58,610 nt of DNA from an uncultured Methanobrevibacter sp. (GTDB lineage Archaea > Methanobacteriota > Methanobacteria > Methanobacteriales > Methanobacteriaceae), in assembly GCF_902764455.1 (NCBI RefSeq), contig NZ_CACWVY010000009.1, forward strand, positions 1-58,610. The letters are read 5' to 3'. The notes under the pieces were generated by a model. The model was not told the DNA's origin. It saw nothing but the letters and a program-made list of their open reading frames with translations, and made no database searches. The position numbers and the translations under genes are program-made. Position 1 is the first letter of the stretch; each line of letters opens with the position of its first letter. This document shows, piece by piece, positions 26,368 to 35,780 of this stretch.

Positions 26368-27960
26368 ATGAGTTTAAATGAATTTAAGGATGTATTAATT
26401 TCATCAAAAAAGTATTGGCTGATTTATTTGATCTTAATAATTGTTTTGGGTCTTTCAACCATTACATATAAAAATGTATTGCACCCAAATTTTGAGATTA
26501 ACACATTAATACTTGTTGCGGTTTTGGGGATTCTCTGCATAGTGTATTATTTCATGCACAATTCAGATAAGGAATTGTACAAGGTTGCTTTTGTAATTAT
26601 ACTATGCTTTGGAATTATTACATCATTTATAGTGCCACTCTGCGATGTCAGTGACGAAACAGAACATCTTGCAAGAGCGGAGTTGACTTCAAGAGGAATA
26701 ATAATTCCTCACTGGACAGGAGAGGATTTAGGTGTTGACAGGGCTTACAATGTATCATCATCCCATAAGGCGGCAGTGTATAATAAAGGTGCTGGATTCG
26801 TATCTATTGAAGCAGTAAATTATTTAACGGATCCCTTGGGTGTAACTGTGTATAATACGCCTTATGATACGCAAAAAATTGATTATACTCCAACAATAAT
26901 CGTTTCCGCTTTCGAACAAAATCCGTTTTACGGATACCTTCCTCAAGCTATAGGTATGGACATTGCCAAATTATTGGATTTAAACGTAGTTTGGATGCTG
27001 TGGCTTGGACGGATTCTTAATCTTATGCTTTATGCAGGATTAATATCTTTGGCTATTAAAAAGACCCCCGTTTTAAAAATGCCTTTGCTTGCCGTTTCAT
27101 GTATACCAATTTCAATCTATCAGGCATCTTCGTTAAGTATAGATTCCATGATAATTGGTCTTGCAATACTTGCCATTGCATACTTCCTATACTTATATAA
27201 AGCCGAGAAAAACTCGCTTGGAGTCAAGGAAGTGGTAATATTCTCTGCATTATGCCTGATTCTAGGCCTCTGTAAGTTACCGTATCTGGCATTAATATTC
27301 CTATTGCTGCTGATTCCATTCGACAACTTTGAAAAAGGTAAAAAAATCATCCCATATATGATTTTATGTATAGCCCTTGTCGGAATAATCGGAGTTCTAT
27401 GGAGCAGATATTCACAACCTGCACTTATGCATTCCTGGAGATCCAGACTCAAGTACCTCGATCCGACAGGACAGATGAACTATGTCATGACACATCCGAT
27501 ATTTATTGGAAGGTTCTTTACCCAGATATTCACATATAACATAGCCAAGATTCTATACGGCACATTCAATTTCTTCGGAGCGGCCCAAAAGACACATTAT
27601 TCAGACAGCTACCACTTGATAGTAGCTACATTATTGCTGTTTTTGGCTGTGATGTTACTTGCCTATCCGAAAAAAATAAAATTCGACAAAAAGACCAAAA
27701 TTGGAGCATTATTCATTGTACTGATAATATATGTTGGAACCTGCTTCATCCAGCTTTTGACATGGGCAAGTGTTGGAAAGTTAAATCTAGGTCTTTCAAC
27801 ACGGTATTTCGTACCTTTATTTGCCATGTTCCCAATTATTGGAACATTTAGGATAGGGCGACTGGAAAGGAATAAGGATGAACTTGACAAGTATGCGATG
27901 GTTTTCATTATCGCATTCATGGCAGTCATGGTTTTATCTTTCGCTACGAAATACTATTAA
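26368..27960 (+). CDS. DUF2142 polytopic membrane protein, copy 2
   Basis: A 530-residue paralogue of the preceding protein, co-linear over its whole length (CDVSDETEHLARAE, SAFEQNPFYGYLPQAIG, MHSWRSRLKYL, FIQLLTWASVGKLNLG). The soluble loop between residues 110 and 170 is the most different part and may set substrate choice. GAGGGG precedes the ATG by four bases, and translation probably follows from the first gene. A tandem duplication explains the pair. The copies have diverged too far for it to be recent. Confidence 0.78.
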   Translation: MSLNEFKDVLISSKKYWLIYLILIIVLGLSTITYKNVLHPNFEINTLILVAVLGILCIVYYFMHNSDKELYKVAFVIILCFGIITSFIVPLCDVSDETEHLARAELTSRGIIIPHWTGEDLGVDRAYNVSSSHKAAVYNKGAGFVSIEAVNYLTDPLGVTVYNTPYDTQKIDYTPTIIVSAFEQNPFYGYLPQAIGMDIAKLLDLNVVWMLWLGRILNLMLYAGLISLAIKKTPVLKMPLLAVSCIPISIYQASSLSIDSMIIGLAILAIAYFLYLYKAEKNSLGVKEVVIFSALCLILGLCKLPYLALIFLLLLIPFDNFEKGKKIIPYMILCIALVGIIGVLWSRYSQPALMHSWRSRLKYLDPTGQMNYVMTHPIFIGRFFTQIFTYNIAKILYGTFNFFGAAQKTHYSDSYHLIVATLLLFLAVMLLAYPKKIKFDKKTKIGALFIVLIIYVGTCFIQLLTWASVGKLNLGLSTRYFVPLFAMFPIIGTFRIGRLERNKDELDKYAMVFIIAFMAVMVLSFATKYY

Positions 27961-27975
27961 TTTTTAAAACAAAGG

Positions 27976-28005
27976 AATTAGAGAGTCGGATGTTAATCTC
28001 TAATT
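27976..28005 (+). terminator. Terminator after the DUF2142 pair
   Basis: AATTAGAGA and TCTCTAATT form nine perfect pairs around a 12-base loop, 16 bp after the stop codon. A T-rich stretch follows. GGATGTT in the loop can also pair with AACATCC at 28054-28060. Confidence 0.6.
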
Positions 28006-28072
28006 TCAACCTTCATTATTATTTTTTTGATGAGAACTATTTAATCTCAAACGAACATCCAACATTATATAT

Positions 28073-28225
28073 ATGAACGAGTTACATATTTATATCAATC
28101 AAACAATCAAGGAACCTTCTTGGATTCCTTTAATTATTGTTTGTTTGGATTCATTTATTATAACATTGGATACTACATTCATGAATGTTAGTATTCCTTC
28201 ATTTGTTAAAACCAATGTGATTTAG
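28073..28225 (+). pseudogene. Orphan N-terminal fragment of a DHA2 exporter
   Basis: A 50-codon frame from ATG 28073 to TAG 28223. Its protein (PSWIPLIIVCLDSF, TLDTTFMNVSIPSF) is clearly related to the first 45 residues of the intact exporter that starts at the next base (HSWIPLIVVALASF, ALDATFMNVSISQL). It covers only the first membrane helix and then diverges. Both frames are in phase. I read it as the relic of a tandem paralogue whose remainder was deleted. It could also be translated as a one-helix peptide that couples to the exporter start. The DNA has diverged, so it is not a fresh duplication. Confidence 0.75.
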
Positions 28226-29743
28226 ATGACAAATATGAATAAAACAATTAATGAACATTCATGGATTCCACTTATAGTGGTAGCCCTTGCTTCCTTTATT
28301 ATAGCTTTAGATGCTACATTCATGAATGTAAGTATTTCTCAACTTGTTGCTGATTTAAATACTGAAGTGAGTACCGTTCAAACAATCATGTCGTTTTATA
28401 CTCTCATCACTGCTGCATTCATGTTGCTCAGTGCCAAGCTTCAGGACATAGTTGGTAAAAAGAAACTGTTTTTAATCGGTGCTGTACTTTACGGTATCGG
28501 TACAATGATTGCAGCAATAAGTTCCAGTGCTGAAATATTATTTATCGGATGGGCAGTGATAGAAGGTATTGCCGGGGCATTAATGCTACCTGCCACCGTT
28601 TCTATAGTAAGTGGAACATATTCCGGTGAGAAACGTACAATTTCTTTGGCAATCGTTGGTGTTATGGGTGCGTTTGCGTCTGCTATCGGCCCACTCTTCG
28701 GAGGAGTTATGACAACATTCTTAAGTTGGAGATACGGATTTGCATGCGAATTAATAATCGTTATCCTTATTTTAGTACTGCAAAACAGAATACCTCATTT
28801 CGAACCGACTGAATCTAAAAGTGAATTGGACATTTCAGGTGCTATTATTTCATTTATAGGCCTTATTTTGTTAGTTATTGGTATTTTATCCCTTACTCAT
28901 GATTTTAATACTAGCATAGCTGTAATAATTTTGGGCATGGCTGTCTTGGCAACCTTTGCATGGTTTGAACTCAGAAGAAAAAGGAATGGTAAAGTGCCAT
29001 TGCTTGATATTGAATTATTTAAGGACAGAAACTTACGTGTGGGTACCGCCATAATGATATTATGCTATCTTATAATGGAGGGAGGATTGTTTGCAGTTTC
29101 TCTCTATCTGCAAAGCGTATTGAAATTAAATGCATTCAATACTGGTTTGACTATACTTCCGTTGACTATTGGATTGCTTATTTTCGCAACGCTGGCTCCG
29201 GCATTATCAGAAAAACTGAGTCACAAGAAAATCATGGCAATAGGAAGTATAATGTCAATCATCGGATGTCTGATTTTAAGCTATCAGTTTAGACTGGATA
29301 CCTCACCTCTAGAGTTCATACCAGGAATGTTTATATTAGGAGCAGGATTTGGTTTTATAATGGGTTTAAGTGTGGATATTTCATTAACCAATGTTCCTGA
29401 TGAAAGTCAAAATAATGCATCAGGTGTTACTTCAACAGGAGAATCATTAGGAGAGTCAATGGGTACAGCAATTATCGGAATAATTCTAATTCTTGGAGTT
29501 TTTGGAGGCATTTCTAATGCAGTCGATATCTATGCCCCAGAATATTCAGATAATGAAACATTCCAGATTGAAGTTTTTGATAGCTTTGAAAAAATGGATA
29601 CTGTAAACGGTGTTGAAGTGGACATTCTAAACACCATTATTCAGGAGGCCATGGCATTCGTAATGATAGTAACAGCCATACTGATGGCAATTGTTTTTGT
29701 TCTGATACTGCGGCTGAAGGATATGAAGATTGAAAACAAATGA
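28226..29743 (+). CDS. MFS exporter, DHA2 (EmrB/QacA) family
   Basis: A 505-residue major facilitator with about 14 predicted helices. Helix 1 has ALDATFMNVSISQL, with the acidic residue typical of DHA2 pumps. The loop 2-3 motif is AKLQDIVGKKKLF, and motif C is ASAIGPLFGGVM. A hydrophilic loop near residue 455 (APEYSDNETFQIEVFD) lies before the last helix. Members use the proton gradient to expel hydrophobic cations or drugs. Its ATG follows the stop codon of the orphan N-terminal fragment directly. A perfect hairpin begins at its own stop codon. Confidence 0.88.
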   Translation: MTNMNKTINEHSWIPLIVVALASFIIALDATFMNVSISQLVADLNTEVSTVQTIMSFYTLITAAFMLLSAKLQDIVGKKKLFLIGAVLYGIGTMIAAISSSAEILFIGWAVIEGIAGALMLPATVSIVSGTYSGEKRTISLAIVGVMGAFASAIGPLFGGVMTTFLSWRYGFACELIIVILILVLQNRIPHFEPTESKSELDISGAIISFIGLILLVIGILSLTHDFNTSIAVIILGMAVLATFAWFELRRKRNGKVPLLDIELFKDRNLRVGTAIMILCYLIMEGGLFAVSLYLQSVLKLNAFNTGLTILPLTIGLLIFATLAPALSEKLSHKKIMAIGSIMSIIGCLILSYQFRLDTSPLEFIPGMFILGAGFGFIMGLSVDISLTNVPDESQNNASGVTSTGESLGESMGTAIIGIILILGVFGGISNAVDIYAPEYSDNETFQIEVFDSFEKMDTVNGVEVDILNTIIQEAMAFVMIVTAILMAIVFVLILRLKDMKIENK

Positions 29744-29760
29744 GAGTTTATCTCTCATTT
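29738..29760 (+). terminator. Hairpin overlapping the exporter stop codon
   Basis: AAATGAGAG and CTCTCATTT form nine perfect pairs around TTTAT. The left arm contains the TGA stop (29741-29743). There is no long T-run, so it may stabilise the 3' end as well as terminate. Confidence 0.55.
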
Positions 29761-30069
29761 ACATTGCCTTAATCATTAACTTATTACCAACATTCTTTTA
29801 TTTATCAGAAGTATTGCCTTAACAATAATGGGTGAATTAGACCCATACAATGAGTAGAGTTGTTTTGAATGTATCAACTAGTAAAAATCTATTTTGAATT
29901 ACAAATTAGAAAGTAAAATTTTTATAAAATTAGAATTAAACGAATTTAAATTTGATTTTAAAAAAAAATAATTAATAATAGTGAAAATTATTCCACTACT
30001 ATTTTTCCTTAAACTTATTGGATTTTCCTTTACTGTCTTGAATTATACAGATATTATCTTTCAAGATAC
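29761..30069. other. Spacer with minor hairpins and a 22-codon frame
   Basis: Contains a small hairpin ATGGGT/ACCCAT (29828-29833/29841-29846) and, on the minus strand just after the SAP gene stop, a frame starting at TTG about 30062 (LKDNICIIQDSKGKSNKF...). The frame looks protein-like but is too short to call. No other feature seen. Confidence 0.35.
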
Positions 30070-33000
30070 CTATTTATCATCAGAAGAATCTGCAATTTCA
30101 GGAGCGGCAGTTTTCATAAACATGCCTAAGAACTGATTCAAGAATTCTGATAAATCAAAACCATACATATCCAAGATGGATAAAATAACTTCAATATCAA
30201 ATCCAGCTACATCCAGACTAGTTAATAAAGCAGACATATCAAGTTCATCTACATCAAAACTAACTATTAGTCCGGACATATCAAGTTCATCCCAGTTAAT
30301 ATAACCTACTTTTAACAAAGCGTTAGCAGCAGTCATGACAAATTCAGAATTACGTAATATGTCAATAACATCTGACAATCTAATTTCAGAGAGGTCATAA
30401 CCTTTCAAATTAATATCCAAACTATCAAAATCAATATCCACTGAACCAACCACTTCAGATAAGTCAAGCACTACTGCATCTAAACAGGAATAATCACAGT
30501 TTTCAAGCATAGCAGCTAAATCAAAGTCTGGATTTTCAAACATCTCTGAAATAGCAGTAAGGTCATCAAGGGATATATTGAAACTGGCTAATAAAGCAGA
30601 CATGTCAATATTTTCAAAGTCGATACTTTTTATTAATCCTTCTAAATCAAGGTCATCTATTTCAAGACCTGCTAATTTTAACAAGACTGCAACAGTAGAC
30701 ATGTCAAACTCATAATTATTGAAGATATCAATAAGGTCAGATAAGCTAATTGCAGACACGTCATAATCGGACAGGTCAATACCTAAAGCAGCCAAATCAA
30801 TGCCTAATGAATCAATCAATCCAGATAAATCAAGCACAATTGCACCGAAACAGGAATAATCAAAGTTTCTAAATATTGCATCTAAATCAATGTCAGAATT
30901 AGTGAATATTTCTAAAATCTTTGAAAGGTCATCGCTGGATAAATTAAGACCAGCTAATATAGCAGATATGTCAAAGTTTTCAACATCAAAACTGGCTATT
31001 AAACCTTCCAAATCAAGATCATCTACATCAACGCCCACTAATTTTAACAAGGCCGCAAGGGTAGACATGTCAAACTCGCAATTATTAAGGATATCAATAA
31101 GATCTGACAATTTGATTGCAGATAAATCATAATCAGACAGGTCAATGCCTAAATCAGCTAAATCAATACCTAATGAATCAATTAAACCGCTTAAATTAAG
31201 TTCAATTGCACCGAAACAGGAATGATCACAGTTTTCAAATACAGCATCTAAATTAAGGTCCGGATTATTGAATATTTCTATAATAGCAGAAAGGTCCTCG
31301 CTTGATATATTAAGACTTGCTAATACAGGAGATATGTCAAAGTTTTCAGCATCAAAACTGGCAATTAAACTGGACACATCAAGTCCGCCAATGTCAATAC
31401 TGGATAAGTCAAACTCGGACATGTCATAATCAGGATTATTAAAGATACCGATAAGATCTGGCAGACTAATTGCAGAGAAGTCATAATCGGACTCATCAAT
31501 ACCAAATTCAGCTAAATCAATGCCTGCGGAATCAATCAATCCTGATAAATCAAGCACCATTCCATCCAAACTTGAATAATCACAGTTTTCAAACATGCTT
31601 TCCCAATCAATGTCTGAATTTTCAAACATGGAGGTAATGCCTTCAATATCCAATTTTTCTAAATTAAGACTGGCTAATAAACTGGACATGTCAAAGTTTT
31701 CAGCATCAAAACTGGTAATTAAACCTTCTAAATCAAGTTTTTCCACATCAAGACCTAATAATTTTAACACTGCGGAAATAGTAGCCATGTCAAACTCAGA
31801 ATTATTAAATATTTCCATAATTTCTGACAATTTTATTGCAGACACATCATAATCAGACAGGTCAATACCTAAAGCAGCCAAATCAATGCCTAATGAATCA
31901 ATCAATCCAGATAAATTAAGCTCAATTGCATCCAAACAGGAATAATCAAAGTTTTCAAATATTTTTTCAAAGTCAAGGTCTGAATTATTGAACATGTCAA
32001 TAATAGCAGAAATATCCTCAAGGGATATATTAAGACTTGCTAATAAAGCAGATATGTCAAAGTTTTCAGCATCAAAACTTTTTATTAAACCTTCCAAATC
32101 AAGTTCATCAACGTCAATACCTAATAATTTTAACACTGCGGAAATAGTGGACATATCAAACTCAAAAGTATCTAGGATAGCCATAATTTCTGACAATCTA
32201 ATTGCAGATAAATCAAGATTTTCTATGTCAATACCTAAAGCAGCCAAATCAATGCCTAATGAATCAATCAATCCTGATAAATCAAGCACAATTGTGTCTA
32301 AAATTGAATAATCAAAGTTTTCAAATATTTTTCCTAAGTCAAGGTCTGAATTTTCTAGCATGTCTAAAATAGCAGAAATATCCTCGCTGGATAAATTAAG
32401 ACTAGCTAATAAACCTGATATATCAAAGTTTTCAAAGTCTATTTTAATTACTATAGTGGACAGGTCAATATTTTCTAAGCCACTAGTTAATAAATTTAAA
32501 ACAGATGTAATGGCAGGAATGCTAAACACGGAATTATTCAATGCATCAACAATTTCCGGCACGCTGATTGCAGACACATCATAATCGGACAGGTCAATAC
32601 CAAACTCGGCTAAATCAATGCCTGCGGAATCAATCAATCCTGATAAATCAAGCACAATTGAGTCTAAACTTGAATAATCAAAGTTCTCAAATATGCCTGC
32701 TATACCAGAGGCTAAATCTGATATGCCTGCACTAGACATGTCATCAGCATCGACGAAGGAACCTTTATAAAAGCTAGACATATTCCTAGTGTAAGTATCA
32801 ATATCAAATCCTGAACTTAAAAGAGCAGCAAGGGCTAATAAATCCATTTGATAAACATCTAAAGGAGATATATGACCAACCATATTAACAGGGAATTCAC
32901 CATCATCAGTAGTATTTTTAAAGTTAACACAATCAATATTTAACATTGGGAACAATTCATCGAAAGTTACACCAACAAAATCAAAACTATCCATACCAAT

Positions 33001-33996
33001 AACTACATCAAAACTACTTGCATCTACAATAGGGTCAAGACACACATTTACATTATCCATATTAACATGAACATCATCAAAGTTTGTGTACTTGAAATCA
33101 GCCATGGATACAGATAACTCAAGATCGGATAAATTTAAATCGGCAAGTGCAATATTCAGATTTAAATCAGATACGCTTACCTTATAGTCTTTGCTTATGA
33201 GATTTAATGAAGGTAAGTTTATGGATATATTTAGTTTTTGTTCGTCCGCTCCTATTGCCATATTGAAGTCAAGATTCTCAAAGTTGAAAGTTCCATTATT
33301 AAAGTTAGGATATAAAAAGTTGCTTATTTTAACATCTAAAGTTATACCGTTTTCATCAGGGAAAGCTTTGAATATGAAATCAAGGTCTTTTAAATTTATG
33401 TAATCTCTTTCAGTTATTACCTCCAAACTATTCAAAAGTGCTGAAAGTTCAAGACTTTTTGAAACTGAACTTGGCAGAATAGATAAATCAAGACCTTTAA
33501 ATGTAAATACAGTACTTTCAAAGTCAGTATAGGAAACTTCAGGAATATTCATTTTTAAATCAACATTTGAAGAATCTGAAGCAGCTACAATTGACATAGT
33601 GGAATCAGACATGCTCAAACCGTTTTGGGTAAAACCTTCAATATTTAAGCTGGTATCCCCTCCCTCGGAGATTTTGTCCTTAATAGCTAACTCATCATAA
33701 TTAATCCCAAAGCCGCTAAGTGCAGAAGTTACAGGGTCTTCAGCAACTTGAGGAGATAAATCTACTTTTTCAACTTCACTTTCTTCATTGGATGCTTCAC
33801 CGAAATCATCATTCAATATAGGTAAAACTCTTTCAACGAGATCTTTCTTTTTACCTGAAGTACTTAGACCGTTTTCTTTTAAGATGACTCTTAATTCTGC
33901 AACGGTGTATTTATTAGATACTTCCTTGGCAGTTAATACTTCAAAATTTGAATCTTCCTCAGATTCAACATTTAAATTTTTTTTCTTTTTAGTCAT
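30070..33996 (-). CDS. Giant SAP-domain protein with seven 122-residue acidic repeats
   Basis: A 1308-residue protein that I do not recognise as a whole. After a basic start (KKKKN), residues 30-62 form a SAP domain (YTVAELRVILKENGL, STSGKKKDLVERV), a helix-turn-helix nucleic-acid-binding motif. Residues 80-430 are a Asp/Asn/Leu-rich region with strand-like repeats (DLNLNIALADLNLSDLELSV). Seven tandem repeats follow from residue 436 to near the end. No signal peptide or membrane helix is visible, so it should be cytoplasmic. The protein is strongly acidic with regular Leu/Ile spacing, as in solenoids. Binding nucleic acid through SAP while presenting a long acidic solenoid is inference. It is monocistronic with long flanking spacers. 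Confidence 0.9.
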   Translation of the reverse strand: MTKKKKNLNVESEEDSNFEVLTAKEVSNKYTVAELRVILKENGLSTSGKKKDLVERVLPILNDDFGEASNEESEVEKVDLSPQVAEDPVTSALSGFGINYDELAIKDKISEGGDTSLNIEGFTQNGLSMSDSTMSIVAASDSSNVDLKMNIPEVSYTDFESTVFTFKGLDLSILPSSVSKSLELSALLNSLEVITERDYINLKDLDFIFKAFPDENGITLDVKISNFLYPNFNNGTFNFENLDFNMAIGADEQKLNISINLPSLNLISKDYKVSVSDLNLNIALADLNLSDLELSVSMADFKYTNFDDVHVNMDNVNVCLDPIVDASSFDVVIGMDSFDFVGVTFDELFPMLNIDCVNFKNTTDDGEFPVNMVGHISPLDVYQMDLLALAALLSSGFDIDTYTRNMSSFYKGSFVDADDMSSAGISDLASGIAGIFENFDYSSLDSIVLDLSGLIDSAGIDLAEFGIDLSDYDVSAISVPEIVDALNNSVFSIPAITSVLNLLTSGLENIDLSTIVIKIDFENFDISGLLASLNLSSEDISAILDMLENSDLDLGKIFENFDYSILDTIVLDLSGLIDSLGIDLAALGIDIENLDLSAIRLSEIMAILDTFEFDMSTISAVLKLLGIDVDELDLEGLIKSFDAENFDISALLASLNISLEDISAIIDMFNNSDLDFEKIFENFDYSCLDAIELNLSGLIDSLGIDLAALGIDLSDYDVSAIKLSEIMEIFNNSEFDMATISAVLKLLGLDVEKLDLEGLITSFDAENFDMSSLLASLNLEKLDIEGITSMFENSDIDWESMFENCDYSSLDGMVLDLSGLIDSAGIDLAEFGIDESDYDFSAISLPDLIGIFNNPDYDMSEFDLSSIDIGGLDVSSLIASFDAENFDISPVLASLNISSEDLSAIIEIFNNPDLNLDAVFENCDHSCFGAIELNLSGLIDSLGIDLADLGIDLSDYDLSAIKLSDLIDILNNCEFDMSTLAALLKLVGVDVDDLDLEGLIASFDVENFDISAILAGLNLSSDDLSKILEIFTNSDIDLDAIFRNFDYSCFGAIVLDLSGLIDSLGIDLAALGIDLSDYDVSAISLSDLIDIFNNYEFDMSTVAVLLKLAGLEIDDLDLEGLIKSIDFENIDMSALLASFNISLDDLTAISEMFENPDFDLAAMLENCDYSCLDAVVLDLSEVVGSVDIDFDSLDINLKGYDLSEIRLSDVIDILRNSEFVMTAANALLKVGYINWDELDMSGLIVSFDVDELDMSALLTSLDVAGFDIEVILSILDMYGFDLSEFLNQFLGMFMKTAAPEIADSSDDK
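30142..32691 (-). repeat. Seven tandem 366-bp repeats inside the SAP gene
   Basis: Units start (minus strand) at 32691, 32325, 31959, 31593, 31239, 30873 and 30507. The spacing is exactly 366 bp except for unit 4, which is 354 bp (four residues fewer). Each unit encodes FEN(F/C)DYS...LDLSGLIDS, GIDLAALGIDLSDYD, SAIKLSDL, NNSEFDM, LDLEGLI(K/A)SFD and ENFDISALLASLN(I/L)S. Units 2, 3, 5 and 6 are closest to each other. The last unit is the most diverged. Confidence 0.92.
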
Positions 33997-34507
33997 AATA
34001 TCATTTCCATAAACGAGCCTATAATAAATAATTTTATTTGTATAATATTTAAATTTGTTGATATAATTTAAACATTATTTAATTTATAATTCTTAAAATA
34101 AACAAAATATTATAAAATTAATATATTTATTTAAATTATTGAAAATTTTTTTAAAAAAAAAAATTCAATTATAATTTAGTCGGAAAAAATTAAAAAAAAT
34201 ATCAAAATTGAACAGAATAATATACAAAATTTCCATAATTATAACATTGAAAAATATAATTAATAAAAAAAATAAAAAATTAAAAAAATATAAAAATTAT
34301 TGTACAATTTAATAAAATTTATATTATATACCTGCAATATTCACTCACAGTGGGAATTGAATTGCGAAGTCAAGAACACAATTATTTTTATCTTAAAACT
34401 ACAATCATCAAAAATCCAACATATGCTCATATTTATCCAGCAATACATATTTTGTTAAAATATTTCCCATTTATCTTTTAAAAATGCTTTTGTTTCAATC
34501 AGAAAAT
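33997..34507. other. Extremely AT-rich spacer upstream of the SAP gene
   Basis: About 510 bp, very low in G and C between 34020 and 34330. A TATA-like ATTTAAATATTATAC on the minus strand near 34040-34055 could drive the SAP gene. No coding frame, repeat or RNA-like fold was convincing. Confidence 0.45.
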
Positions 34508-35635
34508 TTATCTTAAATTTGGAAAATTCCTAATTCTGTATACTGCTGTCGGACATGCCAAAATGAAACATACCACTGAAGTGATAAGAAGCAAAAGCCC
34601 AGATCCTGCATCAACAAAGATTCCCCCGATGAAAATTCCGACTGCTCTGTTCATGTTGTTGATAAACAAGTATGCTCCATTTGCAAACTCAGGTGCTTCC
34701 CTTATTGATGAGCTCAGCCAGTATTGAGAAATCGTATGCATTGAACCATCCAAAAGTCCAAAAATAATCAATAATACGAATGTATATCCAGGCACCTCGA
34801 TTCCAAGACCTAAAAATATAACAACAACTGCAAAAACAATCGGATAAATTGCAATTGGAAGATTGTTCCATTTATTAATGAAATATCCAAAAAGACTTGT
34901 TCCACAAACGGCCGCTATACCGTTGGCGAATAAAAATGTTGATATTGAGTCAACGGGAACCTTGGTGAGAACTGCCAATACAGTGGAAAAATAATTGTAA
35001 ATCATACTTATTGCAACACCTATAAATATAGTGAAAAGCAGGGATACTAAAAAACGTTTTTCCTTTGCAAAACTGAAGTTTTCAATGGGATTGCTTGGGT
35101 GACCTTCCATTTCAGGAAGCAGCAGCCAAATTCCAACCAATGCCAAAACATTAACCATAAAAAGCCATACATTTACAAAAGGATATCCGAATGTCACACC
35201 GACCTGTGTGGATATTGACAATCCCAATATGGATCCTGCAGACACACCTAAAACAATCTTGTTAACACTATCAGGATTCAATTCGCCCATTACAGTTAAG
35301 GCAATACTGATTGCCGATGAATAGAAGAATGCGGGAATCAACCTGATTAACAAGGCAAGATAAAAATTATCAATAAAAATCTGGAGGAAACTGCTTAATA
35401 TGAAAACCAATAAAGAAATTATGAAAAATCTCTTTCTTTCATATTTGGAAAAATAGGACGGCAAGAATAAACCTGTAACACTTAATATCAGCGCAAACAA
35501 TGCAACGAACAGACTGGCCATAGTTATCGGAACGCTGAAATATTCTGCAATCAATGGAATTATACCTGCAATACTTAAAAATGTTGACAGTGAAAAAGCC
35601 ATCAAAAACAAACTGAGAGTAACTTTCTTAGACAT
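34508..35635 (-). CDS. MFS transporter, DHA1-like
   Basis: A 375-residue major facilitator with about 12 hydrophobic helices, shorter than the DHA2 pumps in this window. It has the loop 2-3 form SYFSKYERKRFF and a helix-5 glycine-rich segment VLGVSAGSILGLSISTQVG in the place of the antiporter motif. It probably exports a small molecule (AraJ/YdhP-type), and the substrate is unknown. It is alone, and its upstream region contains a perfect 17-bp palindrome at 35764. Confidence 0.82.
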   Translation of the reverse strand: MSKKVTLSLFLMAFSLSTFLSIAGIIPLIAEYFSVPITMASLFVALFALILSVTGLFLPSYFSKYERKRFFIISLLVFILSSFLQIFIDNFYLALLIRLIPAFFYSSAISIALTVMGELNPDSVNKIVLGVSAGSILGLSISTQVGVTFGYPFVNVWLFMVNVLALVGIWLLLPEMEGHPSNPIENFSFAKEKRFLVSLLFTIFIGVAISMIYNYFSTVLAVLTKVPVDSISTFLFANGIAAVCGTSLFGYFINKWNNLPIAIYPIVFAVVVIFLGLGIEVPGYTFVLLIIFGLLDGSMHTISQYWLSSSIREAPEFANGAYLFINNMNRAVGIFIGGIFVDAGSGLLLLITSVVCFILACPTAVYRIRNFPNLR

Positions 35636-35763
35636 GTCCCTAACATTCCCATTTTACGTTAAATATCTTTCAATGGATTATAATATTATATTACATAATA
35701 ATTATATAAAAAACTATTCAAAATCTTGACTGACTATAAAAGAACTGGAATAACACAATTCCA

Positions 35764-35780
35764 AAATGTCACTGACATTT
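35764..35780. promoter_or_regulatory. Perfect palindrome, operator candidate
   Basis: AAATGTCACTGACATTT has eight-base arms around a central C. It lies about 130 bp upstream of the MFS gene at 34508-35635, next to a weaker inverted repeat GGAAT-N6-ATTCC (35747-35762). It is symmetric like a dimeric regulator site. The rest of the 505-bp spacer (35636-36140) is AT-rich and holds only the promoters of the two divergent genes. Confidence 0.4.

Noticed and set aside
28223-28225. In-frame TAG as a pyrrolysine readthrough site joining the fragment to the exporter
   Set aside because: The exporter has its own ATG at the next codon, and readthrough would give a duplicated first helix. There is no sign of pyl genes here.
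30890-32584. Several plus-strand frames of 60-107 codons opposite the SAP gene
   Set aside because: They recur with the 366-bp repeat and mirror its codon bias, so they are antisense shadows of the repeats.
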